From Actinomycetota bacterium (lineage in GTDB: Bacteria; Actinomycetota; Acidimicrobiia; Acidimicrobiales; AC-14), in contig VAWU01000027.1 in the NCBI GenBank assembly GCA_005888325.1, positions 1-64,000 of the forward strand: 64,000 bases of DNA, read 5' to 3'. A program made the translations under genes and the position numbers. Under the pieces are notes generated by a model that ran no database searches, was not told the origin of the DNA, and saw nothing but the letters and a program-made list of their open reading frames with translations. Below, one piece after another: positions 1 to 8,801 of the stretch (its first letter is position 1; every line of letters begins with the position of its first letter).

Positions 1-687
1 GGGGTCGGGCCCGCCCAACGTGGCGTCGGTGGTGAACAGCACGCCGACGCCGATCTCCGCGCCTTCCAACGCCGCGACCGTCCGCGGGCCGCCGGTGTCG
101 AGCGGGCGGAACGCCTTGAACCGCAGACCGTACGTCGACGCGAAGCCGGGCAGGCAGTAGGGGCGCTCGGGACACTCCGGGGGGCCGCCGAGCACGAGCG
201 ATCCCGCATGCGGCGCGAGCTGGCTCACCGTGGCCAGATGAAGGCGCTGGGCCGTGGCGCGCGTGACCGCGAGCCCGTTCTGGTTCGCGGCGGGCGCGGC
301 GGCCAACACGTCGATGCCCCGCGGCGCGAGCGCGGCCTGCAGCCGGGCGTGCATCCCGGCCTGATCGAGCCGCGCGGCGCTCGCGTGCGGATCGACGAAC
401 GCCAGGATGGTGCCGAGGTACTCGGGCGTGAGGTCGACGACGCCCTGCTCGAGCGCGGGCTCCACGACCTCGCGGGACGCCAGGTCGAGCGCGCGCCGGA
501 CCGGATAACCGTTGCGCTCGAGCACCTGTGCGTAGATCTCGGCCAACGTCTCGCTCTCGGAGAAGTTGACGGATGCAACCGTGATCGCAGCCGCGTTCGG
601 CGCGGTGGTGCTCGGCCGACCGTCCGACCCGCAGGCCGCCACCACGAGCGCGACCGACAGCCCTCCGAACAGCAACTGCGTGCGCAT
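1..687 (-). CDS. Osmoprotectant/glycine betaine ABC transporter substrate-binding lipoprotein (C-terminus beyond window edge)
   Basis: The frame runs from an ATG at 687 off the left edge, giving 229 residues without a stop. Residues 1-19 form a lipoprotein signal ending VVAAC, so the protein should be anchored outside the membrane at Cys19. After a short Ser/Thr linker comes a segment starting ITVASVNFSESETLAEIYAQ, typical of the OpuAC/ProX substrate-binding fold that binds quaternary amines such as glycine betaine. The permease and ATPase genes would be expected beyond the edge and are not visible. Substrate is inferred from family only. A -10-like TACTCT lies 27 bases upstream in a divergent promoter shared with the PAP2-kinase gene. 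Confidence 0.85.
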   Translation of the reverse strand, partial: MRTQLLFGGLSVALVVAACGSDGRPSTTAPNAAAITVASVNFSESETLAEIYAQVLERNGYPVRRALDLASREVVEPALEQGVVDLTPEYLGTILAFVDPHASAARLDQAGMHARLQAALAPRGIDVLAAAPAANQNGLAVTRATAQRLHLATVSQLAPHAGSLVLGGPPECPERPYCLPGFASTYGLRFKAFRPLDTGGPRTVAALEGAEIGVGVLFTTDATLGGPDP

Positions 688-714
688 CGTCGGTCGTCTC
701 CGTCTCGCGGGCGC

Positions 715-724
715 AGAGTACATT
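715..724. promoter_or_regulatory. Overlapping divergent -10 elements
   Basis: The bases AGAGTACATT read as TACTCT on the minus strand (715-720) and TACATT on the plus strand (719-724), sharing the central TA. The two genes start 27 and 28 bases away, at 687 and 753. This symmetry suggests one bidirectional promoter. No -35 was assigned with confidence. Confidence 0.45.
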
Positions 725-752
725 CGGCCCCGACGGGAGGGTTTTTCCAGTC

Positions 753-2456
753 GTGAGGACAGAACAGGCTCGATCGCTCCGAGACGTCGACGCTCCCGGC
801 CGGCTCCCCGAGGGAGCCGTCAGCGTCACCCGCCGGCGCCGTCGTCCTTCCGGAGAGCCTCCGCCTCTGCCGCGCGACCTGCGCCGCAGCGGCCGCTACT
901 GGTTCTGGCTGGCGGTCGGGACGGTGATCTTCTGGCTGCTCGTCCTGATTACCAACGGCGTGATCACCTCGCCGTTCGAGCGACTCGACACCGGCATCCT
1001 GCGCACGATCGAGAGGTGGCGCACTCCCTGGCTCACGAGCCTGATGCGAGGGGTCCACGCGCTGGGCTCGGACTGGACGGTGCGGATCCTCGCGTGGCCC
1101 GCCATCCTCGTTCCGATCGCGTTCCGCCGCTTCCGTCACACCCTGGTCTTCGTGGGCTCACTGCTCCTCGTGAAGTCCATCACCGGCGCGCTGGCCGTCC
1201 TGATCCACCGGCCGCGCCCGCTCGGCGTCAAGATCATCGGAGGCTGGGAGGGCTTCGCGCACCCGTCGCGCCCGGTCGCCGATCTGGCGGTCGTGCTGCT
1301 CGGGCTCACGTACACGCTCGTGCCCCATGGGAGCTGGCGCCAGTCGGCCAAGTGGGTGAGCGGCCTCCTCATCGGGTCACTCGGCGTCTCGCGCCTCTAC
1401 CTCGCGGTCGACCACCCTACCGACGTGGTCATCGGCGTGATCATCGGGGTGGCGGTGCCGCTCGTGGCGTTCCGCCTGCTCACACCGAACGACGTCTTTC
1501 CGGTGACGTTCGGGCGCGGCAAGGCCGCCCACCTCGACGTCGACGGCCCCCGGGGCGACGCCATCCGCCACGCGCTCGAGGACCAGCTCGGCATCGAGGT
1601 GAGCGAGGTGCGGCCATTCGGGCTGGCGGGCTCGGCGGGCTCCACGCCGCTGCGCATCGTCGTCGACGACGAAGCCGACACCGTGCTGTTCGGGAAGCTC
1701 TACGCCGCGACCCACCTGCGCGCCGACCGCTGGTACAAGCTCGGCCGGACGCTTCTCTACGGTCGCCTCGAGGACGAGAGCACGTTCTCCACCGTGCGCC
1801 GGCTGGTGCAGTACGAGGACTACCTCCTGCGCCTCATGCAGGCCGCGTCGGTGCCGAGCGCCGAGCCGTACGGCTTCGTGGAGATCACCCCCGAACGCGA
1901 GTACCTGCTGGTCACCGAGTTCATGGCCGGCGCGCGTGAGATCGGTGATCTCGAAGTCGACGACGCGATGATCGACGAGGCGCTGCGCGTCGTGCGCACA
2001 CTCTGGGACGCGGGCCTCGCGCACCGCGACATCAAGCCTTCCAACCTCCTCGTGCAGGACGGCCGGGTCATCCTGATCGACGTTGCCTTCGGAGAGGTGC
2101 GGCCGTCTCCGTGGCGCCAGGCCGTCGACCTCGCCAACATGATGCTCACGCTCGCCCTACGCAGCGACGCGCAACGCGTCTACTCCCGCGCCGTCCTGCA
2201 GTTCACGCCCGTCGAGATCTCCGAGGCGTTCGCCTCGACCTACAAGATCACGTCACCCAGCCAGCTGCGGGGTGAGCTCCGACAGGACAGCCGCGACCTG
2301 ATCCGCGACTTTCGCCGGCTGGCGCCGTACCGGGCGCCGGTGAGCATCCAACGCTGGAGCGTGCGCCGCATCGGTCTGTGGTCGGCCGTCCTCGGCGGTG
2401 CGCTGGTCACCCTGGTCCTCCTGCTCGGCCTCCTCAGCTCGACGCGGCTGCTGTGA
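753..2456 (+). CDS. Membrane protein: degenerate PAP2 phosphatase domain fused to a protein-kinase-like domain
   Basis: The 567-residue protein has a PAP2-like multi-helix N-terminus (about 47-245), a kinase-like domain (about 255-525) and one C-terminal membrane helix (about 541-561). The PAP2 motifs are broken. The Lys of KX6RP is absent, PSGH is PSRP at 171-174, and SRX5HX3D has Asp220 where the catalytic His belongs, so phosphatase activity is unlikely. The kinase part keeps FGKLY Lys315, the HRDIKPSN loop (424-431) and Asp443, though DFG reads DVA. Its block RLEDESTF matches RELEDEAPF in the fusion protein at 4877, so the two kinase domains are paralogous. The GTG start is chosen after a weak GGGAGGG. 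Substrate unknown. Confidence 0.8.
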   Translation: MRTEQARSLRDVDAPGRLPEGAVSVTRRRRRPSGEPPPLPRDLRRSGRYWFWLAVGTVIFWLLVLITNGVITSPFERLDTGILRTIERWRTPWLTSLMRGVHALGSDWTVRILAWPAILVPIAFRRFRHTLVFVGSLLLVKSITGALAVLIHRPRPLGVKIIGGWEGFAHPSRPVADLAVVLLGLTYTLVPHGSWRQSAKWVSGLLIGSLGVSRLYLAVDHPTDVVIGVIIGVAVPLVAFRLLTPNDVFPVTFGRGKAAHLDVDGPRGDAIRHALEDQLGIEVSEVRPFGLAGSAGSTPLRIVVDDEADTVLFGKLYAATHLRADRWYKLGRTLLYGRLEDESTFSTVRRLVQYEDYLLRLMQAASVPSAEPYGFVEITPEREYLLVTEFMAGAREIGDLEVDDAMIDEALRVVRTLWDAGLAHRDIKPSNLLVQDGRVILIDVAFGEVRPSPWRQAVDLANMMLTLALRSDAQRVYSRAVLQFTPVEISEAFASTYKITSPSQLRGELRQDSRDLIRDFRRLAPYRAPVSIQRWSVRRIGLWSAVLGGALVTLVLLLGLLSSTRLL

Positions 2457-2472
2457 AGCTCGTCTCTCCGTG

Positions 2473-3021
2473 ATGCTGCGACGTCGGGCTTCGCTTGCAG
2501 CCGTTGCGCTCGTCATGGCCGTCGTGCCCGCGGCGTGCGGCACCGAAAGCCGTTCGACGCCCATGTGCTCGCTCGACGCCAACTTCAACGCGCTCGTCCT
2601 CGAGGCGCAGGCCGTGCCCCGGGCCGACCGGGTGCCGTGCATCCGCTCGTTGCCGGCGGGCTGGAGCGTGTTCAGCGTCGACATCGAGAGCGGTCGCGCC
2701 CGCTTCACGCTGAGCTCCGACCGGGCGGGCGCCCGGGCCCTAGAGGTGACCTTCACCTCCAGCTGCGACACGTCGGGAGCCACGGAGATCCCGTCGGAGG
2801 AGGCGGGCACCCGCCGCTTCGAGCGCATCGAGGTGGTGACGCCGGGGTTCAGGAGCACGCGCTACTACCGCTTCGCCGGCGGCTGCGCGGCCTACCGGTT
2901 CCGGCTCGGGGAAGAGGGACGAGCCCTCGCCAACGAGGCGACGCTCGCGCTGTCGTTCATCTCGCGCGACACGCTCGACGCCAAGCTGCGCAAGGAGAGC
3001 CACGGCCGTCTCAGCTTCTGA
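2473..3021 (+). CDS. Putative lipoprotein of unknown function
   Basis: The product is 182 residues with a basic N-terminus, a hydrophobic stretch and the lipobox VPAAC, so Cys22 is probably lipidated and the mature protein faces outward. Four or more further cysteines (in MCSLDANF, RVPCIR, SSCDTS and GGCAAY) could form disulfides. I recognise no family. It lies 16 bases after the PAP2-kinase gene in the same direction and is probably co-transcribed, which hints at a role in the same envelope process. GTG at 2470 directly precedes the chosen ATG and is an equally possible start. Confidence 0.7.
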   Translation: MLRRRASLAAVALVMAVVPAACGTESRSTPMCSLDANFNALVLEAQAVPRADRVPCIRSLPAGWSVFSVDIESGRARFTLSSDRAGARALEVTFTSSCDTSGATEIPSEEAGTRRFERIEVVTPGFRSTRYYRFAGGCAAYRFRLGEEGRALANEATLALSFISRDTLDAKLRKESHGRLSF

Positions 3022-3047
3022 ACGGCACAGCTTGTGAACGGCACAGC
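3016..3047. repeat. Two-copy 16-bp direct repeat at a stop codon
   Basis: The 16-mer TTCTGAACGGCACAGC at 3016-3031 is followed immediately by TTGTGAACGGCACAGC at 3032-3047, differing at one base. The first copy contains the stop codon of the lipoprotein gene. It looks like a small local duplication in the gap before the convergent gene. Confidence 0.7.
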
Positions 3048-3073
3048 CTCTGACGGGCTCGATGCGCCGCCAC

Positions 3074-4186
3074 TCATCGGCTCGAAACAGTGGTGACGGC
3101 CGGCCCGCCCGAGGCCTGGGGCTCGCGCTTCCAGCGGGTGATCCGGGGCCACGCGGCGTAGCACGCCACGCCGATCGGGATCGGCAGCACGTAGGTCAGC
3201 ACCCGGTAGACGAGCACCGACGCCACCACCTGCGCCTTGTCGCCGCCGGCCGCGACCAACGTGGTCGTCAACGCCAGCTCGACCACGCCGAGACCGCCCG
3301 GTGTCAACGGGATGGCCGTGACCAGTCGGGCGAAGGCGAACGCGGCGAGCACCTCGGCCCAGTTGACCTCCGCCTCCGACACCCCGATGTTGCGCAGGGT
3401 GACGAGGAGCACGAGATAGAGCGACAGATGGCTCATGAGCGTGGTCACGGTGATCACGTGCCAGCGGGCGCGTAGCAGGTCGATCGTCTTCTCCCGAAAG
3501 CGGATGACGGCGATGTCCCACCCGGTCGGACGTGGCCGGCGCAGGAGACGGGTGAAGAACGACGCAGTTCGCGCCGACGTGTTGCCGATGCGCGCCGCGG
3601 ACCGCTCGGTGCGCAGGGCCAGGACGAACACGATCACCGCCGCGATCAGCGCGCCGATGCCCAACAGGCCGGCTGTCGCCCGCCCCGCGGTCACGTTTCC
3701 CTGCAGGGCGAGGAACGCGAGCGCGAGCACGGGCACCGCGAGCTTGGCGAAGTTGTTGAAGATCCCCGAGACGAGCAGCGCGAGCGTGATCACCGACCGG
3801 CGGAAGCCCCACGAGTGGAACATCGCGTACGTGATGGCCACCGCGAGATAGCTGCCTCCCGGCACCGTGTTGGACACGGCCGTCGACGCCTCTGTCGCCA
3901 CCGCGGCCTGGCCCAATGTGAGGCCGGGCAAGCATGCGACCCAGACGAACCAATAGGTGGCGAGGTTCCAGACCGCGATGGCGACGAGGGTGGACAGCTC
4001 CACCCACGTCATCGCCCGGATGTCGGACCACACCTTCGAGAAGTCGGCCACCTGCGGCAGGACGAACACGAAGATGGCGACGACCAGCGCGAGCGAGAAG
4101 AAGGCCTGCAGCACGCGCCGCCGTTTGCTCTTCGGTGCTCGGGCCGGGGCAGGGGACTCGCCGTCGATCCCGGTCTCTGCGTCCAT
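3074..4186 (-). CDS. YbhN/LPG-synthase transmembrane domain (UPF0104) protein
   Basis: This 370-residue polytopic membrane protein has about eight hydrophobic helices and the family signature IPLTPGGLGVVE near its C-terminus. The family contains the membrane part of MprF-type lysylphosphatidylglycerol flippases and many stand-alone members, so lipid translocation is a reasonable but unproven role. No aminoacyl-transferase domain is attached. The ATG at 4186 follows a long non-hydrophobic frame and precedes a basic segment (KSKRRR) before the first helix. The same domain is the C-terminal third of the fusion protein at 4877, encoded divergently next door. Confidence 0.82.
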   Translation of the reverse strand: MDAETGIDGESPAPARAPKSKRRRVLQAFFSLALVVAIFVFVLPQVADFSKVWSDIRAMTWVELSTLVAIAVWNLATYWFVWVACLPGLTLGQAAVATEASTAVSNTVPGGSYLAVAITYAMFHSWGFRRSVITLALLVSGIFNNFAKLAVPVLALAFLALQGNVTAGRATAGLLGIGALIAAVIVFVLALRTERSAARIGNTSARTASFFTRLLRRPRPTGWDIAVIRFREKTIDLLRARWHVITVTTLMSHLSLYLVLLVTLRNIGVSEAEVNWAEVLAAFAFARLVTAIPLTPGGLGVVELALTTTLVAAGGDKAQVVASVLVYRVLTYVLPIPIGVACYAAWPRITRWKREPQASGGPAVTTVSSR

Positions 4187-4232
4187 CTCGGCCGTCAGCC
4201 TCGCGCATCCGGTGACTACTGTTCCGCTCGGA

Positions 4233-4880
4233 ATGGCTCGCACGCATGCCGCCGCGATGGACGACCGCAAATCCTCACGGCGTTGGAGCGACGCACTGGT
4301 CGTCGTCATCGGCGGAGGCGTGCTGCTGCTGAGCGCCATCCCCGTGCACGCCGACTCGCTCTCGGACACCGAGAAGCGCGTGTTCCAGGCAGTGAACGAC
4401 CTGCCCTCGACGATCTACCCCGTGCCGGCCTGGATCTTCATGCAGCTCGGCAACTTCCTCGTCGTGCCGATCACCGCCGTCGTCGCGCTCGTCGCCCGGC
4501 GCTTCCGCTTGGCTGCCACGCTCGCGATCGCGGGCTTGAGCACGTACGTGCTGGCAAAGGTGGTCAAGCACTTCGTCGAGCGCGGCCGGCCCTTCGATTT
4601 CGTGCACGACACCCACATTCGAGGCGCGCCTGCGGGCGGCCTCGGCTACGTCTCGGGACATGTGGCCGTGATCTGCGCGCTCACCGTCGCCGCGTGGCCC
4701 TATCTGGGCCGCCGGGCGCGCATCGCCCTGGTCGCGCTCGCCGCCATCGTCGGATTGCTCCGCATGTACGTGGGCGCCCACCTGCCGCTCGACGTCGTGG
4801 GCGGCGCGGGCCTCGGGGTGGCGTGCGGCGGCCTGGCCCGCCTGCTGCTGGGCGCACCGCGCACCGACGCCACGCAGTGA
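4233..4880 (+). CDS. PAP2 superfamily membrane phosphatase
   Basis: The 215-residue protein has several membrane helices and a complete PAP2 active site: Lys112 to Arg119-Pro120 (KX6RP), VSGH at 140-143 (Pro of PSGH replaced by Val), and Arg177, His183 and Asp187 of the last motif. Such enzymes remove phosphate from lipid phosphates, for example undecaprenyl pyrophosphate or phosphatidic acid, with the active site outside the membrane. Its stop overlaps the GTG of the next gene (GTGA), so the two should be translated together. The ATG at 4233 or the in-frame ATG at 4257 could be the start. Confidence 0.85.
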   Translation: MARTHAAAMDDRKSSRRWSDALVVVIGGGVLLLSAIPVHADSLSDTEKRVFQAVNDLPSTIYPVPAWIFMQLGNFLVVPITAVVALVARRFRLAATLAIAGLSTYVLAKVVKHFVERGRPFDFVHDTHIRGAPAGGLGYVSGHVAVICALTVAAWPYLGRRARIALVALAAIVGLLRMYVGAHLPLDVVGGAGLGVACGGLARLLLGAPRTDATQ

Positions 4881-7246
4881 CCGATCGGTCGCACGCGCCC
4901 GACGATGGTGTCGCCGCGTACGCGGTGCGCCACCCGGGCGACATCCTGCGCGTCGTCGTCGGCATCACCGTGCTCGCGTTGGGCGCGCTCGCCGCCAACC
5001 GCGGGCGCGTTGGGACGCTCGAGAAGGACATCTTCCGCGTCGTCAACGACCTTCCCGACGGTGTGTCGTTCCTGCTGAAGACGATCATGCAGGCGGGCGC
5101 GTTCCCCGCGATCATCGTCGCCACGGCCGTCGCGCTGCTTGCGCGAAGGCCGCGTATGGCTCGCGATCTCGCAATCAGCGGGGTGGGCGCGTGGCTGGGG
5201 GCGATCGCGGTGAAGCGGATGGTCGCCGAGGGCCGTCCCGCCGACCTGCTCCACGACGTCGTCCTGCGCGGCGCGCCCGCGCACGGCTTCGGGTTCCCAT
5301 CGGGTCACGTCGCCGTCGCCGCCGCCCTCGCCACCGCCGCCGGCCCCCACCTCCCCCGGGCCGCGCGGCGCGCGGCCTGGGTCCTCGTCGCCCTGGTCGC
5401 GGTCGGCCGCATGTACGTCGGCGCCCATCTTCCAATCGACGTGATCGGCGGCGCCGCCCTCGGGTGGGCCCTCGGCGCCCTCGTCCACCTGCTGCTCGGC
5501 GCGCCCGGCCACCGGCCGTCCGTCAGCGAGATCGGCGCCGCGTTCATGCGCGCCGGGTTCGGTCCGGTCGCCGTGACGCCGGCCGCGGTCGACGCCCGGG
5601 GCTCCACCCCCTTCTTCGTGACCACCCATGACGGTGACGAACTCTTCGTCAAGGTCGTCGGCCGCGAGCAGCGCGACGCTGACGCGCTGTTCAAGGCGTG
5701 GCGCTCGCTCGTTTACCGCGAGCTCGAGGACGAAGCGCCGTTCACGACACCGAAACGCGAGATCGAGCACGAGGCCTATGTCTCGCTGCTCGCAGAGCGC
5801 GCGGGTGTGCAGACGCCCGCGGTGGTTCTGGCGATCGACGCCGGACCGGGTGACACGCTTCTGGCCGAACGCCGCGTGATCGGCCGCGCGCTCGACACGT
5901 TCCCCGCCGACGACATCGACGACTGGTTGCTCGCGTCCTTGTGGGACCAGGTCGCACGTCTCCGTCTCGCCCGGCTCGCGCACCGCGACCTGCGGCGCGC
6001 CAACGTGCTCGTCGGCGACGACGGGCGGCCGTGGATCATCGACTTCGGCTTCGCGGAGTCGGCCGCGAGCGACCGGCGCCTGGCGCAGGACGTCGCCGAG
6101 CTGCTCGCATCGCTCTCCACGCTGGTGGGGCCTCAACGCGCGATCGCGTCTGCTGTCTCCGGTCTGGGTGCCGACGCGGTCCGCGACGCGCTCCCGCTCA
6201 TCCAGCCGCTCGCGCTCTCGACCGCGACCCGTCAGGACCTCAAGGCGCGTCCCGGGTTGCTCGTCGACCTGCGGCGCCAGGCCGCCGAGGCGCTGGACGT
6301 CGACCTGCCGCAGCCCGAGCAGCTCACGCGCCTCCGCTTGAGGACGCTCGTCACCGTCCTCGTCCTCGGGGTCGCGGTGCACCTCCTGCTACCCCAGGTC
6401 GCCGAGCTGCGGCAGACGACCGACGCCCTCCGCTCGGCGCGCTGGGGTTGGCTCGCGGTCGCAGCCGTCCTCTCCGCGGTGACCTATGTCGGGGCGGCGC
6501 TGGGCCAGATGGCGGCCGTCTCCCAGCCTCTGGTGCTCCTGCGCACGATCGCGGTACAGGTCGCGAGCTCGTTCGCCAATCGGCTCACGCCGGGGAGCAT
6601 CGGCGGGATCGGCATCAACGTGCGCTACCTCGTGAACGCCGGCATCGACCGCGCCGAGGCCGTCGGCGCGGTCGCCCTCAACACGGTGGCGGGCATCGTC
6701 GTCCACGTCGCCGGCCTGGTCGTCGCGCTGGCGCTCGTGAGCAGGAGCGACGTGGGCGACACGAAGCTGCCCCGCGGCTGGCCCGTGCTCGTCGCGGTCG
6801 TACTGGCCCTCGCCGGCTTCGGGCTCGCGCTCCGGTCACCGCACAGCCGGCGTCGACTCGTGGCGCCCATGCTCCGAGCCACGCGCAGCCTCGGCGACGT
6901 GCTCCGCCGTCCCGCGAAGGCGGCCGAGCTGTTCGGTGGCTCGGCCCTCTTGACCGCGTCCTACGCGCTCGCGCTTGCCGCGTCGCTGAAGGCGTTCGGC
7001 GCCGACGTCGCGATGGTGCACGTGTTCGCCGTCTACCTGGGGGGCGCCGCGGTGGCCTCGTTCAGCCCCACACCGGGAGGGCTGGGTGCCATGGAGGCGG
7101 CGCTGGTCGCTGGGCTCACGGCCGTGGGTGTCGCGCACGGCCCCGCGATCGCCGGAGTCCTGACCTTCCGCCTCGTCACCTACTGGATCCCGATCCTGCC
7201 CGGGTGGTTGACCTTCCGCTCACTGCAAAGGCGCGGGGTGCTCTGA
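4877..7246 (+). CDS. Three-domain membrane protein: PAP2 phosphatase, kinase-like domain, YbhN/LPG-synthase-type membrane domain
   Basis: The 789-residue product joins three modules. The N-terminal PAP2 domain (about 20-210) is intact, with Lys113, Arg120-Pro121, PSGH at 141-144, Arg178, His184 and Asp188. The kinase-like domain (about 215-475) has Lys259 in LFVKVV, Glu297, the loop HRDLRRANVLV (369-379) and DFG at 389-391, so it looks catalytically complete. The YbhN/UPF0104 domain (about 485-789) carries SPTPGGLGAME near 730-740. The GTG start overlaps the previous stop as GTGA. A protein combining lipid dephosphorylation, phosphotransfer and possible flipping suggests processing of a membrane lipid carrier or phospholipid, which is inference. 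Confidence 0.85.
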   Translation: MTDRSHAPDDGVAAYAVRHPGDILRVVVGITVLALGALAANRGRVGTLEKDIFRVVNDLPDGVSFLLKTIMQAGAFPAIIVATAVALLARRPRMARDLAISGVGAWLGAIAVKRMVAEGRPADLLHDVVLRGAPAHGFGFPSGHVAVAAALATAAGPHLPRAARRAAWVLVALVAVGRMYVGAHLPIDVIGGAALGWALGALVHLLLGAPGHRPSVSEIGAAFMRAGFGPVAVTPAAVDARGSTPFFVTTHDGDELFVKVVGREQRDADALFKAWRSLVYRELEDEAPFTTPKREIEHEAYVSLLAERAGVQTPAVVLAIDAGPGDTLLAERRVIGRALDTFPADDIDDWLLASLWDQVARLRLARLAHRDLRRANVLVGDDGRPWIIDFGFAESAASDRRLAQDVAELLASLSTLVGPQRAIASAVSGLGADAVRDALPLIQPLALSTATRQDLKARPGLLVDLRRQAAEALDVDLPQPEQLTRLRLRTLVTVLVLGVAVHLLLPQVAELRQTTDALRSARWGWLAVAAVLSAVTYVGAALGQMAAVSQPLVLLRTIAVQVASSFANRLTPGSIGGIGINVRYLVNAGIDRAEAVGAVALNTVAGIVVHVAGLVVALALVSRSDVGDTKLPRGWPVLVAVVLALAGFGLALRSPHSRRRLVAPMLRATRSLGDVLRRPAKAAELFGGSALLTASYALALAASLKAFGADVAMVHVFAVYLGGAAVASFSPTPGGLGAMEAALVAGLTAVGVAHGPAIAGVLTFRLVTYWIPILPGWLTFRSLQRRGVL

Positions 7247-7259
7247 CGCCGCCGGCACC

Positions 7260-8015
7260 TCAGACGTCGAAGTCGACGAGCAGCGGGGCGTGGTCGGACG
7301 GGCCTTTGCCTTTCCGCGCGAAGCGATCGATGAGCGCGAACGTGGAGCGGCCCGCGAGCACCTCGGTCGCCAGCACGAGGTCGATGCGCAGGCCCCGGTG
7401 CTGGTGGAAGTCGCCGGCGCGGTAGTCCCACCACGAGTAGAGCCGGTCGTCGTCGTAGTGACGGCGCAGCACGTCGACGAGGCCCCACTCGATCATGGCC
7501 CCGACCGCCTCTCGCTCGGGCGGGCTGACGTGCGTGCCACCGTGCAGCTTGGTCGCGTCCCACACGTCGCGGTCCTCGAGCGCCACGTTGAAGTCACCGC
7601 ACAGGACCAGTGGTTGTGACGGCTCGTAGGAGAGCTCGACGTGCTTGCGCAGGCGCGCCAGCCACTCGAGCTTCGCCGCGTAATGCTCGCTTCCCACCTG
7701 GCGGCCGTTCGGCACGTAGACACTCCCGACGCGCACCGGCCCGCACGTCGCCCACAACAGACGGGCCTCGTCGACCTCGCCCTCGGTCCGATCGGTGAAC
7801 CCGGCGACGACATCGTCGATGCCGACACGACTGAGGATGGCGACGCCGTTCCATTGGCCCCGGCCGCAGGAGGCCGATTCGTACCCGAGGGCCGAGACGT
7901 CGGCGACCTTCGTCTCCTGCATGCAGAGCACGTCCGGCTGCGCGTAGGCCAACCACTCCTCCACGCGTGGGAGACGGGCCTTGAGCGAGTTCACGTTCCA
8001 GGTGGCGATCCGCAT
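7260..8015 (-). CDS. xthA: Exodeoxyribonuclease III (AP endonuclease)
   Basis: The 251-residue protein matches the ExoIII family over its whole length: MRIATWNVNS start, catalytic Glu34 in MQETK, the CGDFN motif, the WWDYR segment and the C-terminal SDHAPL catalytic His. It would cut DNA at abasic sites and act as a 3'-exonuclease in base excision repair. A TAGGCT hexamer (8025-8030) lies 9 bases before the ATG, consistent with a leaderless or nearly leaderless transcript. The next gene is divergent. Confidence 0.95.
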   Translation of the reverse strand: MRIATWNVNSLKARLPRVEEWLAYAQPDVLCMQETKVADVSALGYESASCGRGQWNGVAILSRVGIDDVVAGFTDRTEGEVDEARLLWATCGPVRVGSVYVPNGRQVGSEHYAAKLEWLARLRKHVELSYEPSQPLVLCGDFNVALEDRDVWDATKLHGGTHVSPPEREAVGAMIEWGLVDVLRRHYDDDRLYSWWDYRAGDFHQHRGLRIDLVLATEVLAGRSTFALIDRFARKGKGPSDHAPLLVDFDV

Positions 8016-8036
8016 CCGCGTGCGAGCCTAGGCCCG

Positions 8037-8663
8037 ATGGACGCGCTGCTCTGGAGCGACTACCTCTGCCCGTGGTGCTACGTCGGCCTGGACCGGTCGG
8101 CCCTGCTCCGTCGCCTCGGCGTGCGCATCACCGCGCTCCCGTTCGAGCTCCACCCGGAGATCCCGCCCGAGGGCCTGTCGCTTCGCGAGCGCTGGGGCGC
8201 TCGGTACGCGGAGGCCGACCGCATGTACCGGCGCATCGCGCAGGAGTGCGCGGCGGTCGGGCTGGAGTTTCGACGGCCCGAGCACGTGCCCAACACCCGG
8301 CGCGCGCTGGAGACGGCCGAGCTGGTGCGCCGCCGCTGGCCCGCCGCCTTCGAGGCCCTGGACGGCGCCCTGTTCACCGCCCACTTCGTGGCGGGCCGCT
8401 CGCTCGGCGACCCCGACGTGCTCGACGACCTGGTCGCCGGCGCGGGCGCCGACGCCTTCGAGGTGCGCCGGGCCGTCGAGGCCGGCGAGGCGGGTGGCGC
8501 GGTCGACTCGTCCATGGCGGCCGCCGAGCGGGTCGGCGTCACCGGCACGCCCGCCTGGCTGCTCGACGGGCGGTTCCTGCTCCCCGGCGTCCAGCCTCCC
8601 GACGTGGTCGAGCGCATCGTCGCCCGGCTCCGGGAGCGACCCGCGCCAGCCGAGCGCTCGTAG
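8037..8663 (+). CDS. DsbA-family (FrnE/2-hydroxychromene-carboxylate isomerase type) oxidoreductase
   Basis: The product of 208 residues begins with WSDYLCPWCYVG, giving a thioredoxin-fold CPWC active site at Cys11 and Cys14, and has the cis-Pro region GVTGTPAWLLDG near the C-terminus. The helical insert fits the FrnE/HCCA-isomerase branch of the DsbA superfamily. There is no signal peptide, so it should work in the cytoplasm. In actinobacteria similar proteins can act with mycothiol, and mca is present in this window, but the partner here is inferred. The ATG at 8037 starts the conserved region at once. Confidence 0.85.
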   Translation: MDALLWSDYLCPWCYVGLDRSALLRRLGVRITALPFELHPEIPPEGLSLRERWGARYAEADRMYRRIAQECAAVGLEFRRPEHVPNTRRALETAELVRRRWPAAFEALDGALFTAHFVAGRSLGDPDVLDDLVAGAGADAFEVRRAVEAGEAGGAVDSSMAAAERVGVTGTPAWLLDGRFLLPGVQPPDVVERIVARLRERPAPAERS

Positions 8664-8720
8664 CCCGGGCTCGAATGAGCCCGAGGACCTATTGCCCGCG
8701 CTCGCCCGACCACCCATCCT

Positions 8721-8769
8721 GTTGTCGCGCTTCGTAGTCGCCTCACCACTAAGTGTGAGGATGGACAAC
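8721..8769. repeat. Nested inverted repeats in the intergenic region
   Basis: GTTGTC (8721-8726) pairs with GACAAC (8764-8769), and inside them CCTCAC (8741-8746) pairs with GTGAGG (8755-8760). The inner loop is unusually AT-rich for this genome. It lies 58 bases after the DsbA-like gene and may act as its terminator. The gap from 8664 to 8834 otherwise holds only the hairpin at 8802-8829. Confidence 0.45.
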
Positions 8770-8801
8770 CGATCCAGAAGCCTCGTTCCCGGGGGGGAGC
8801 G

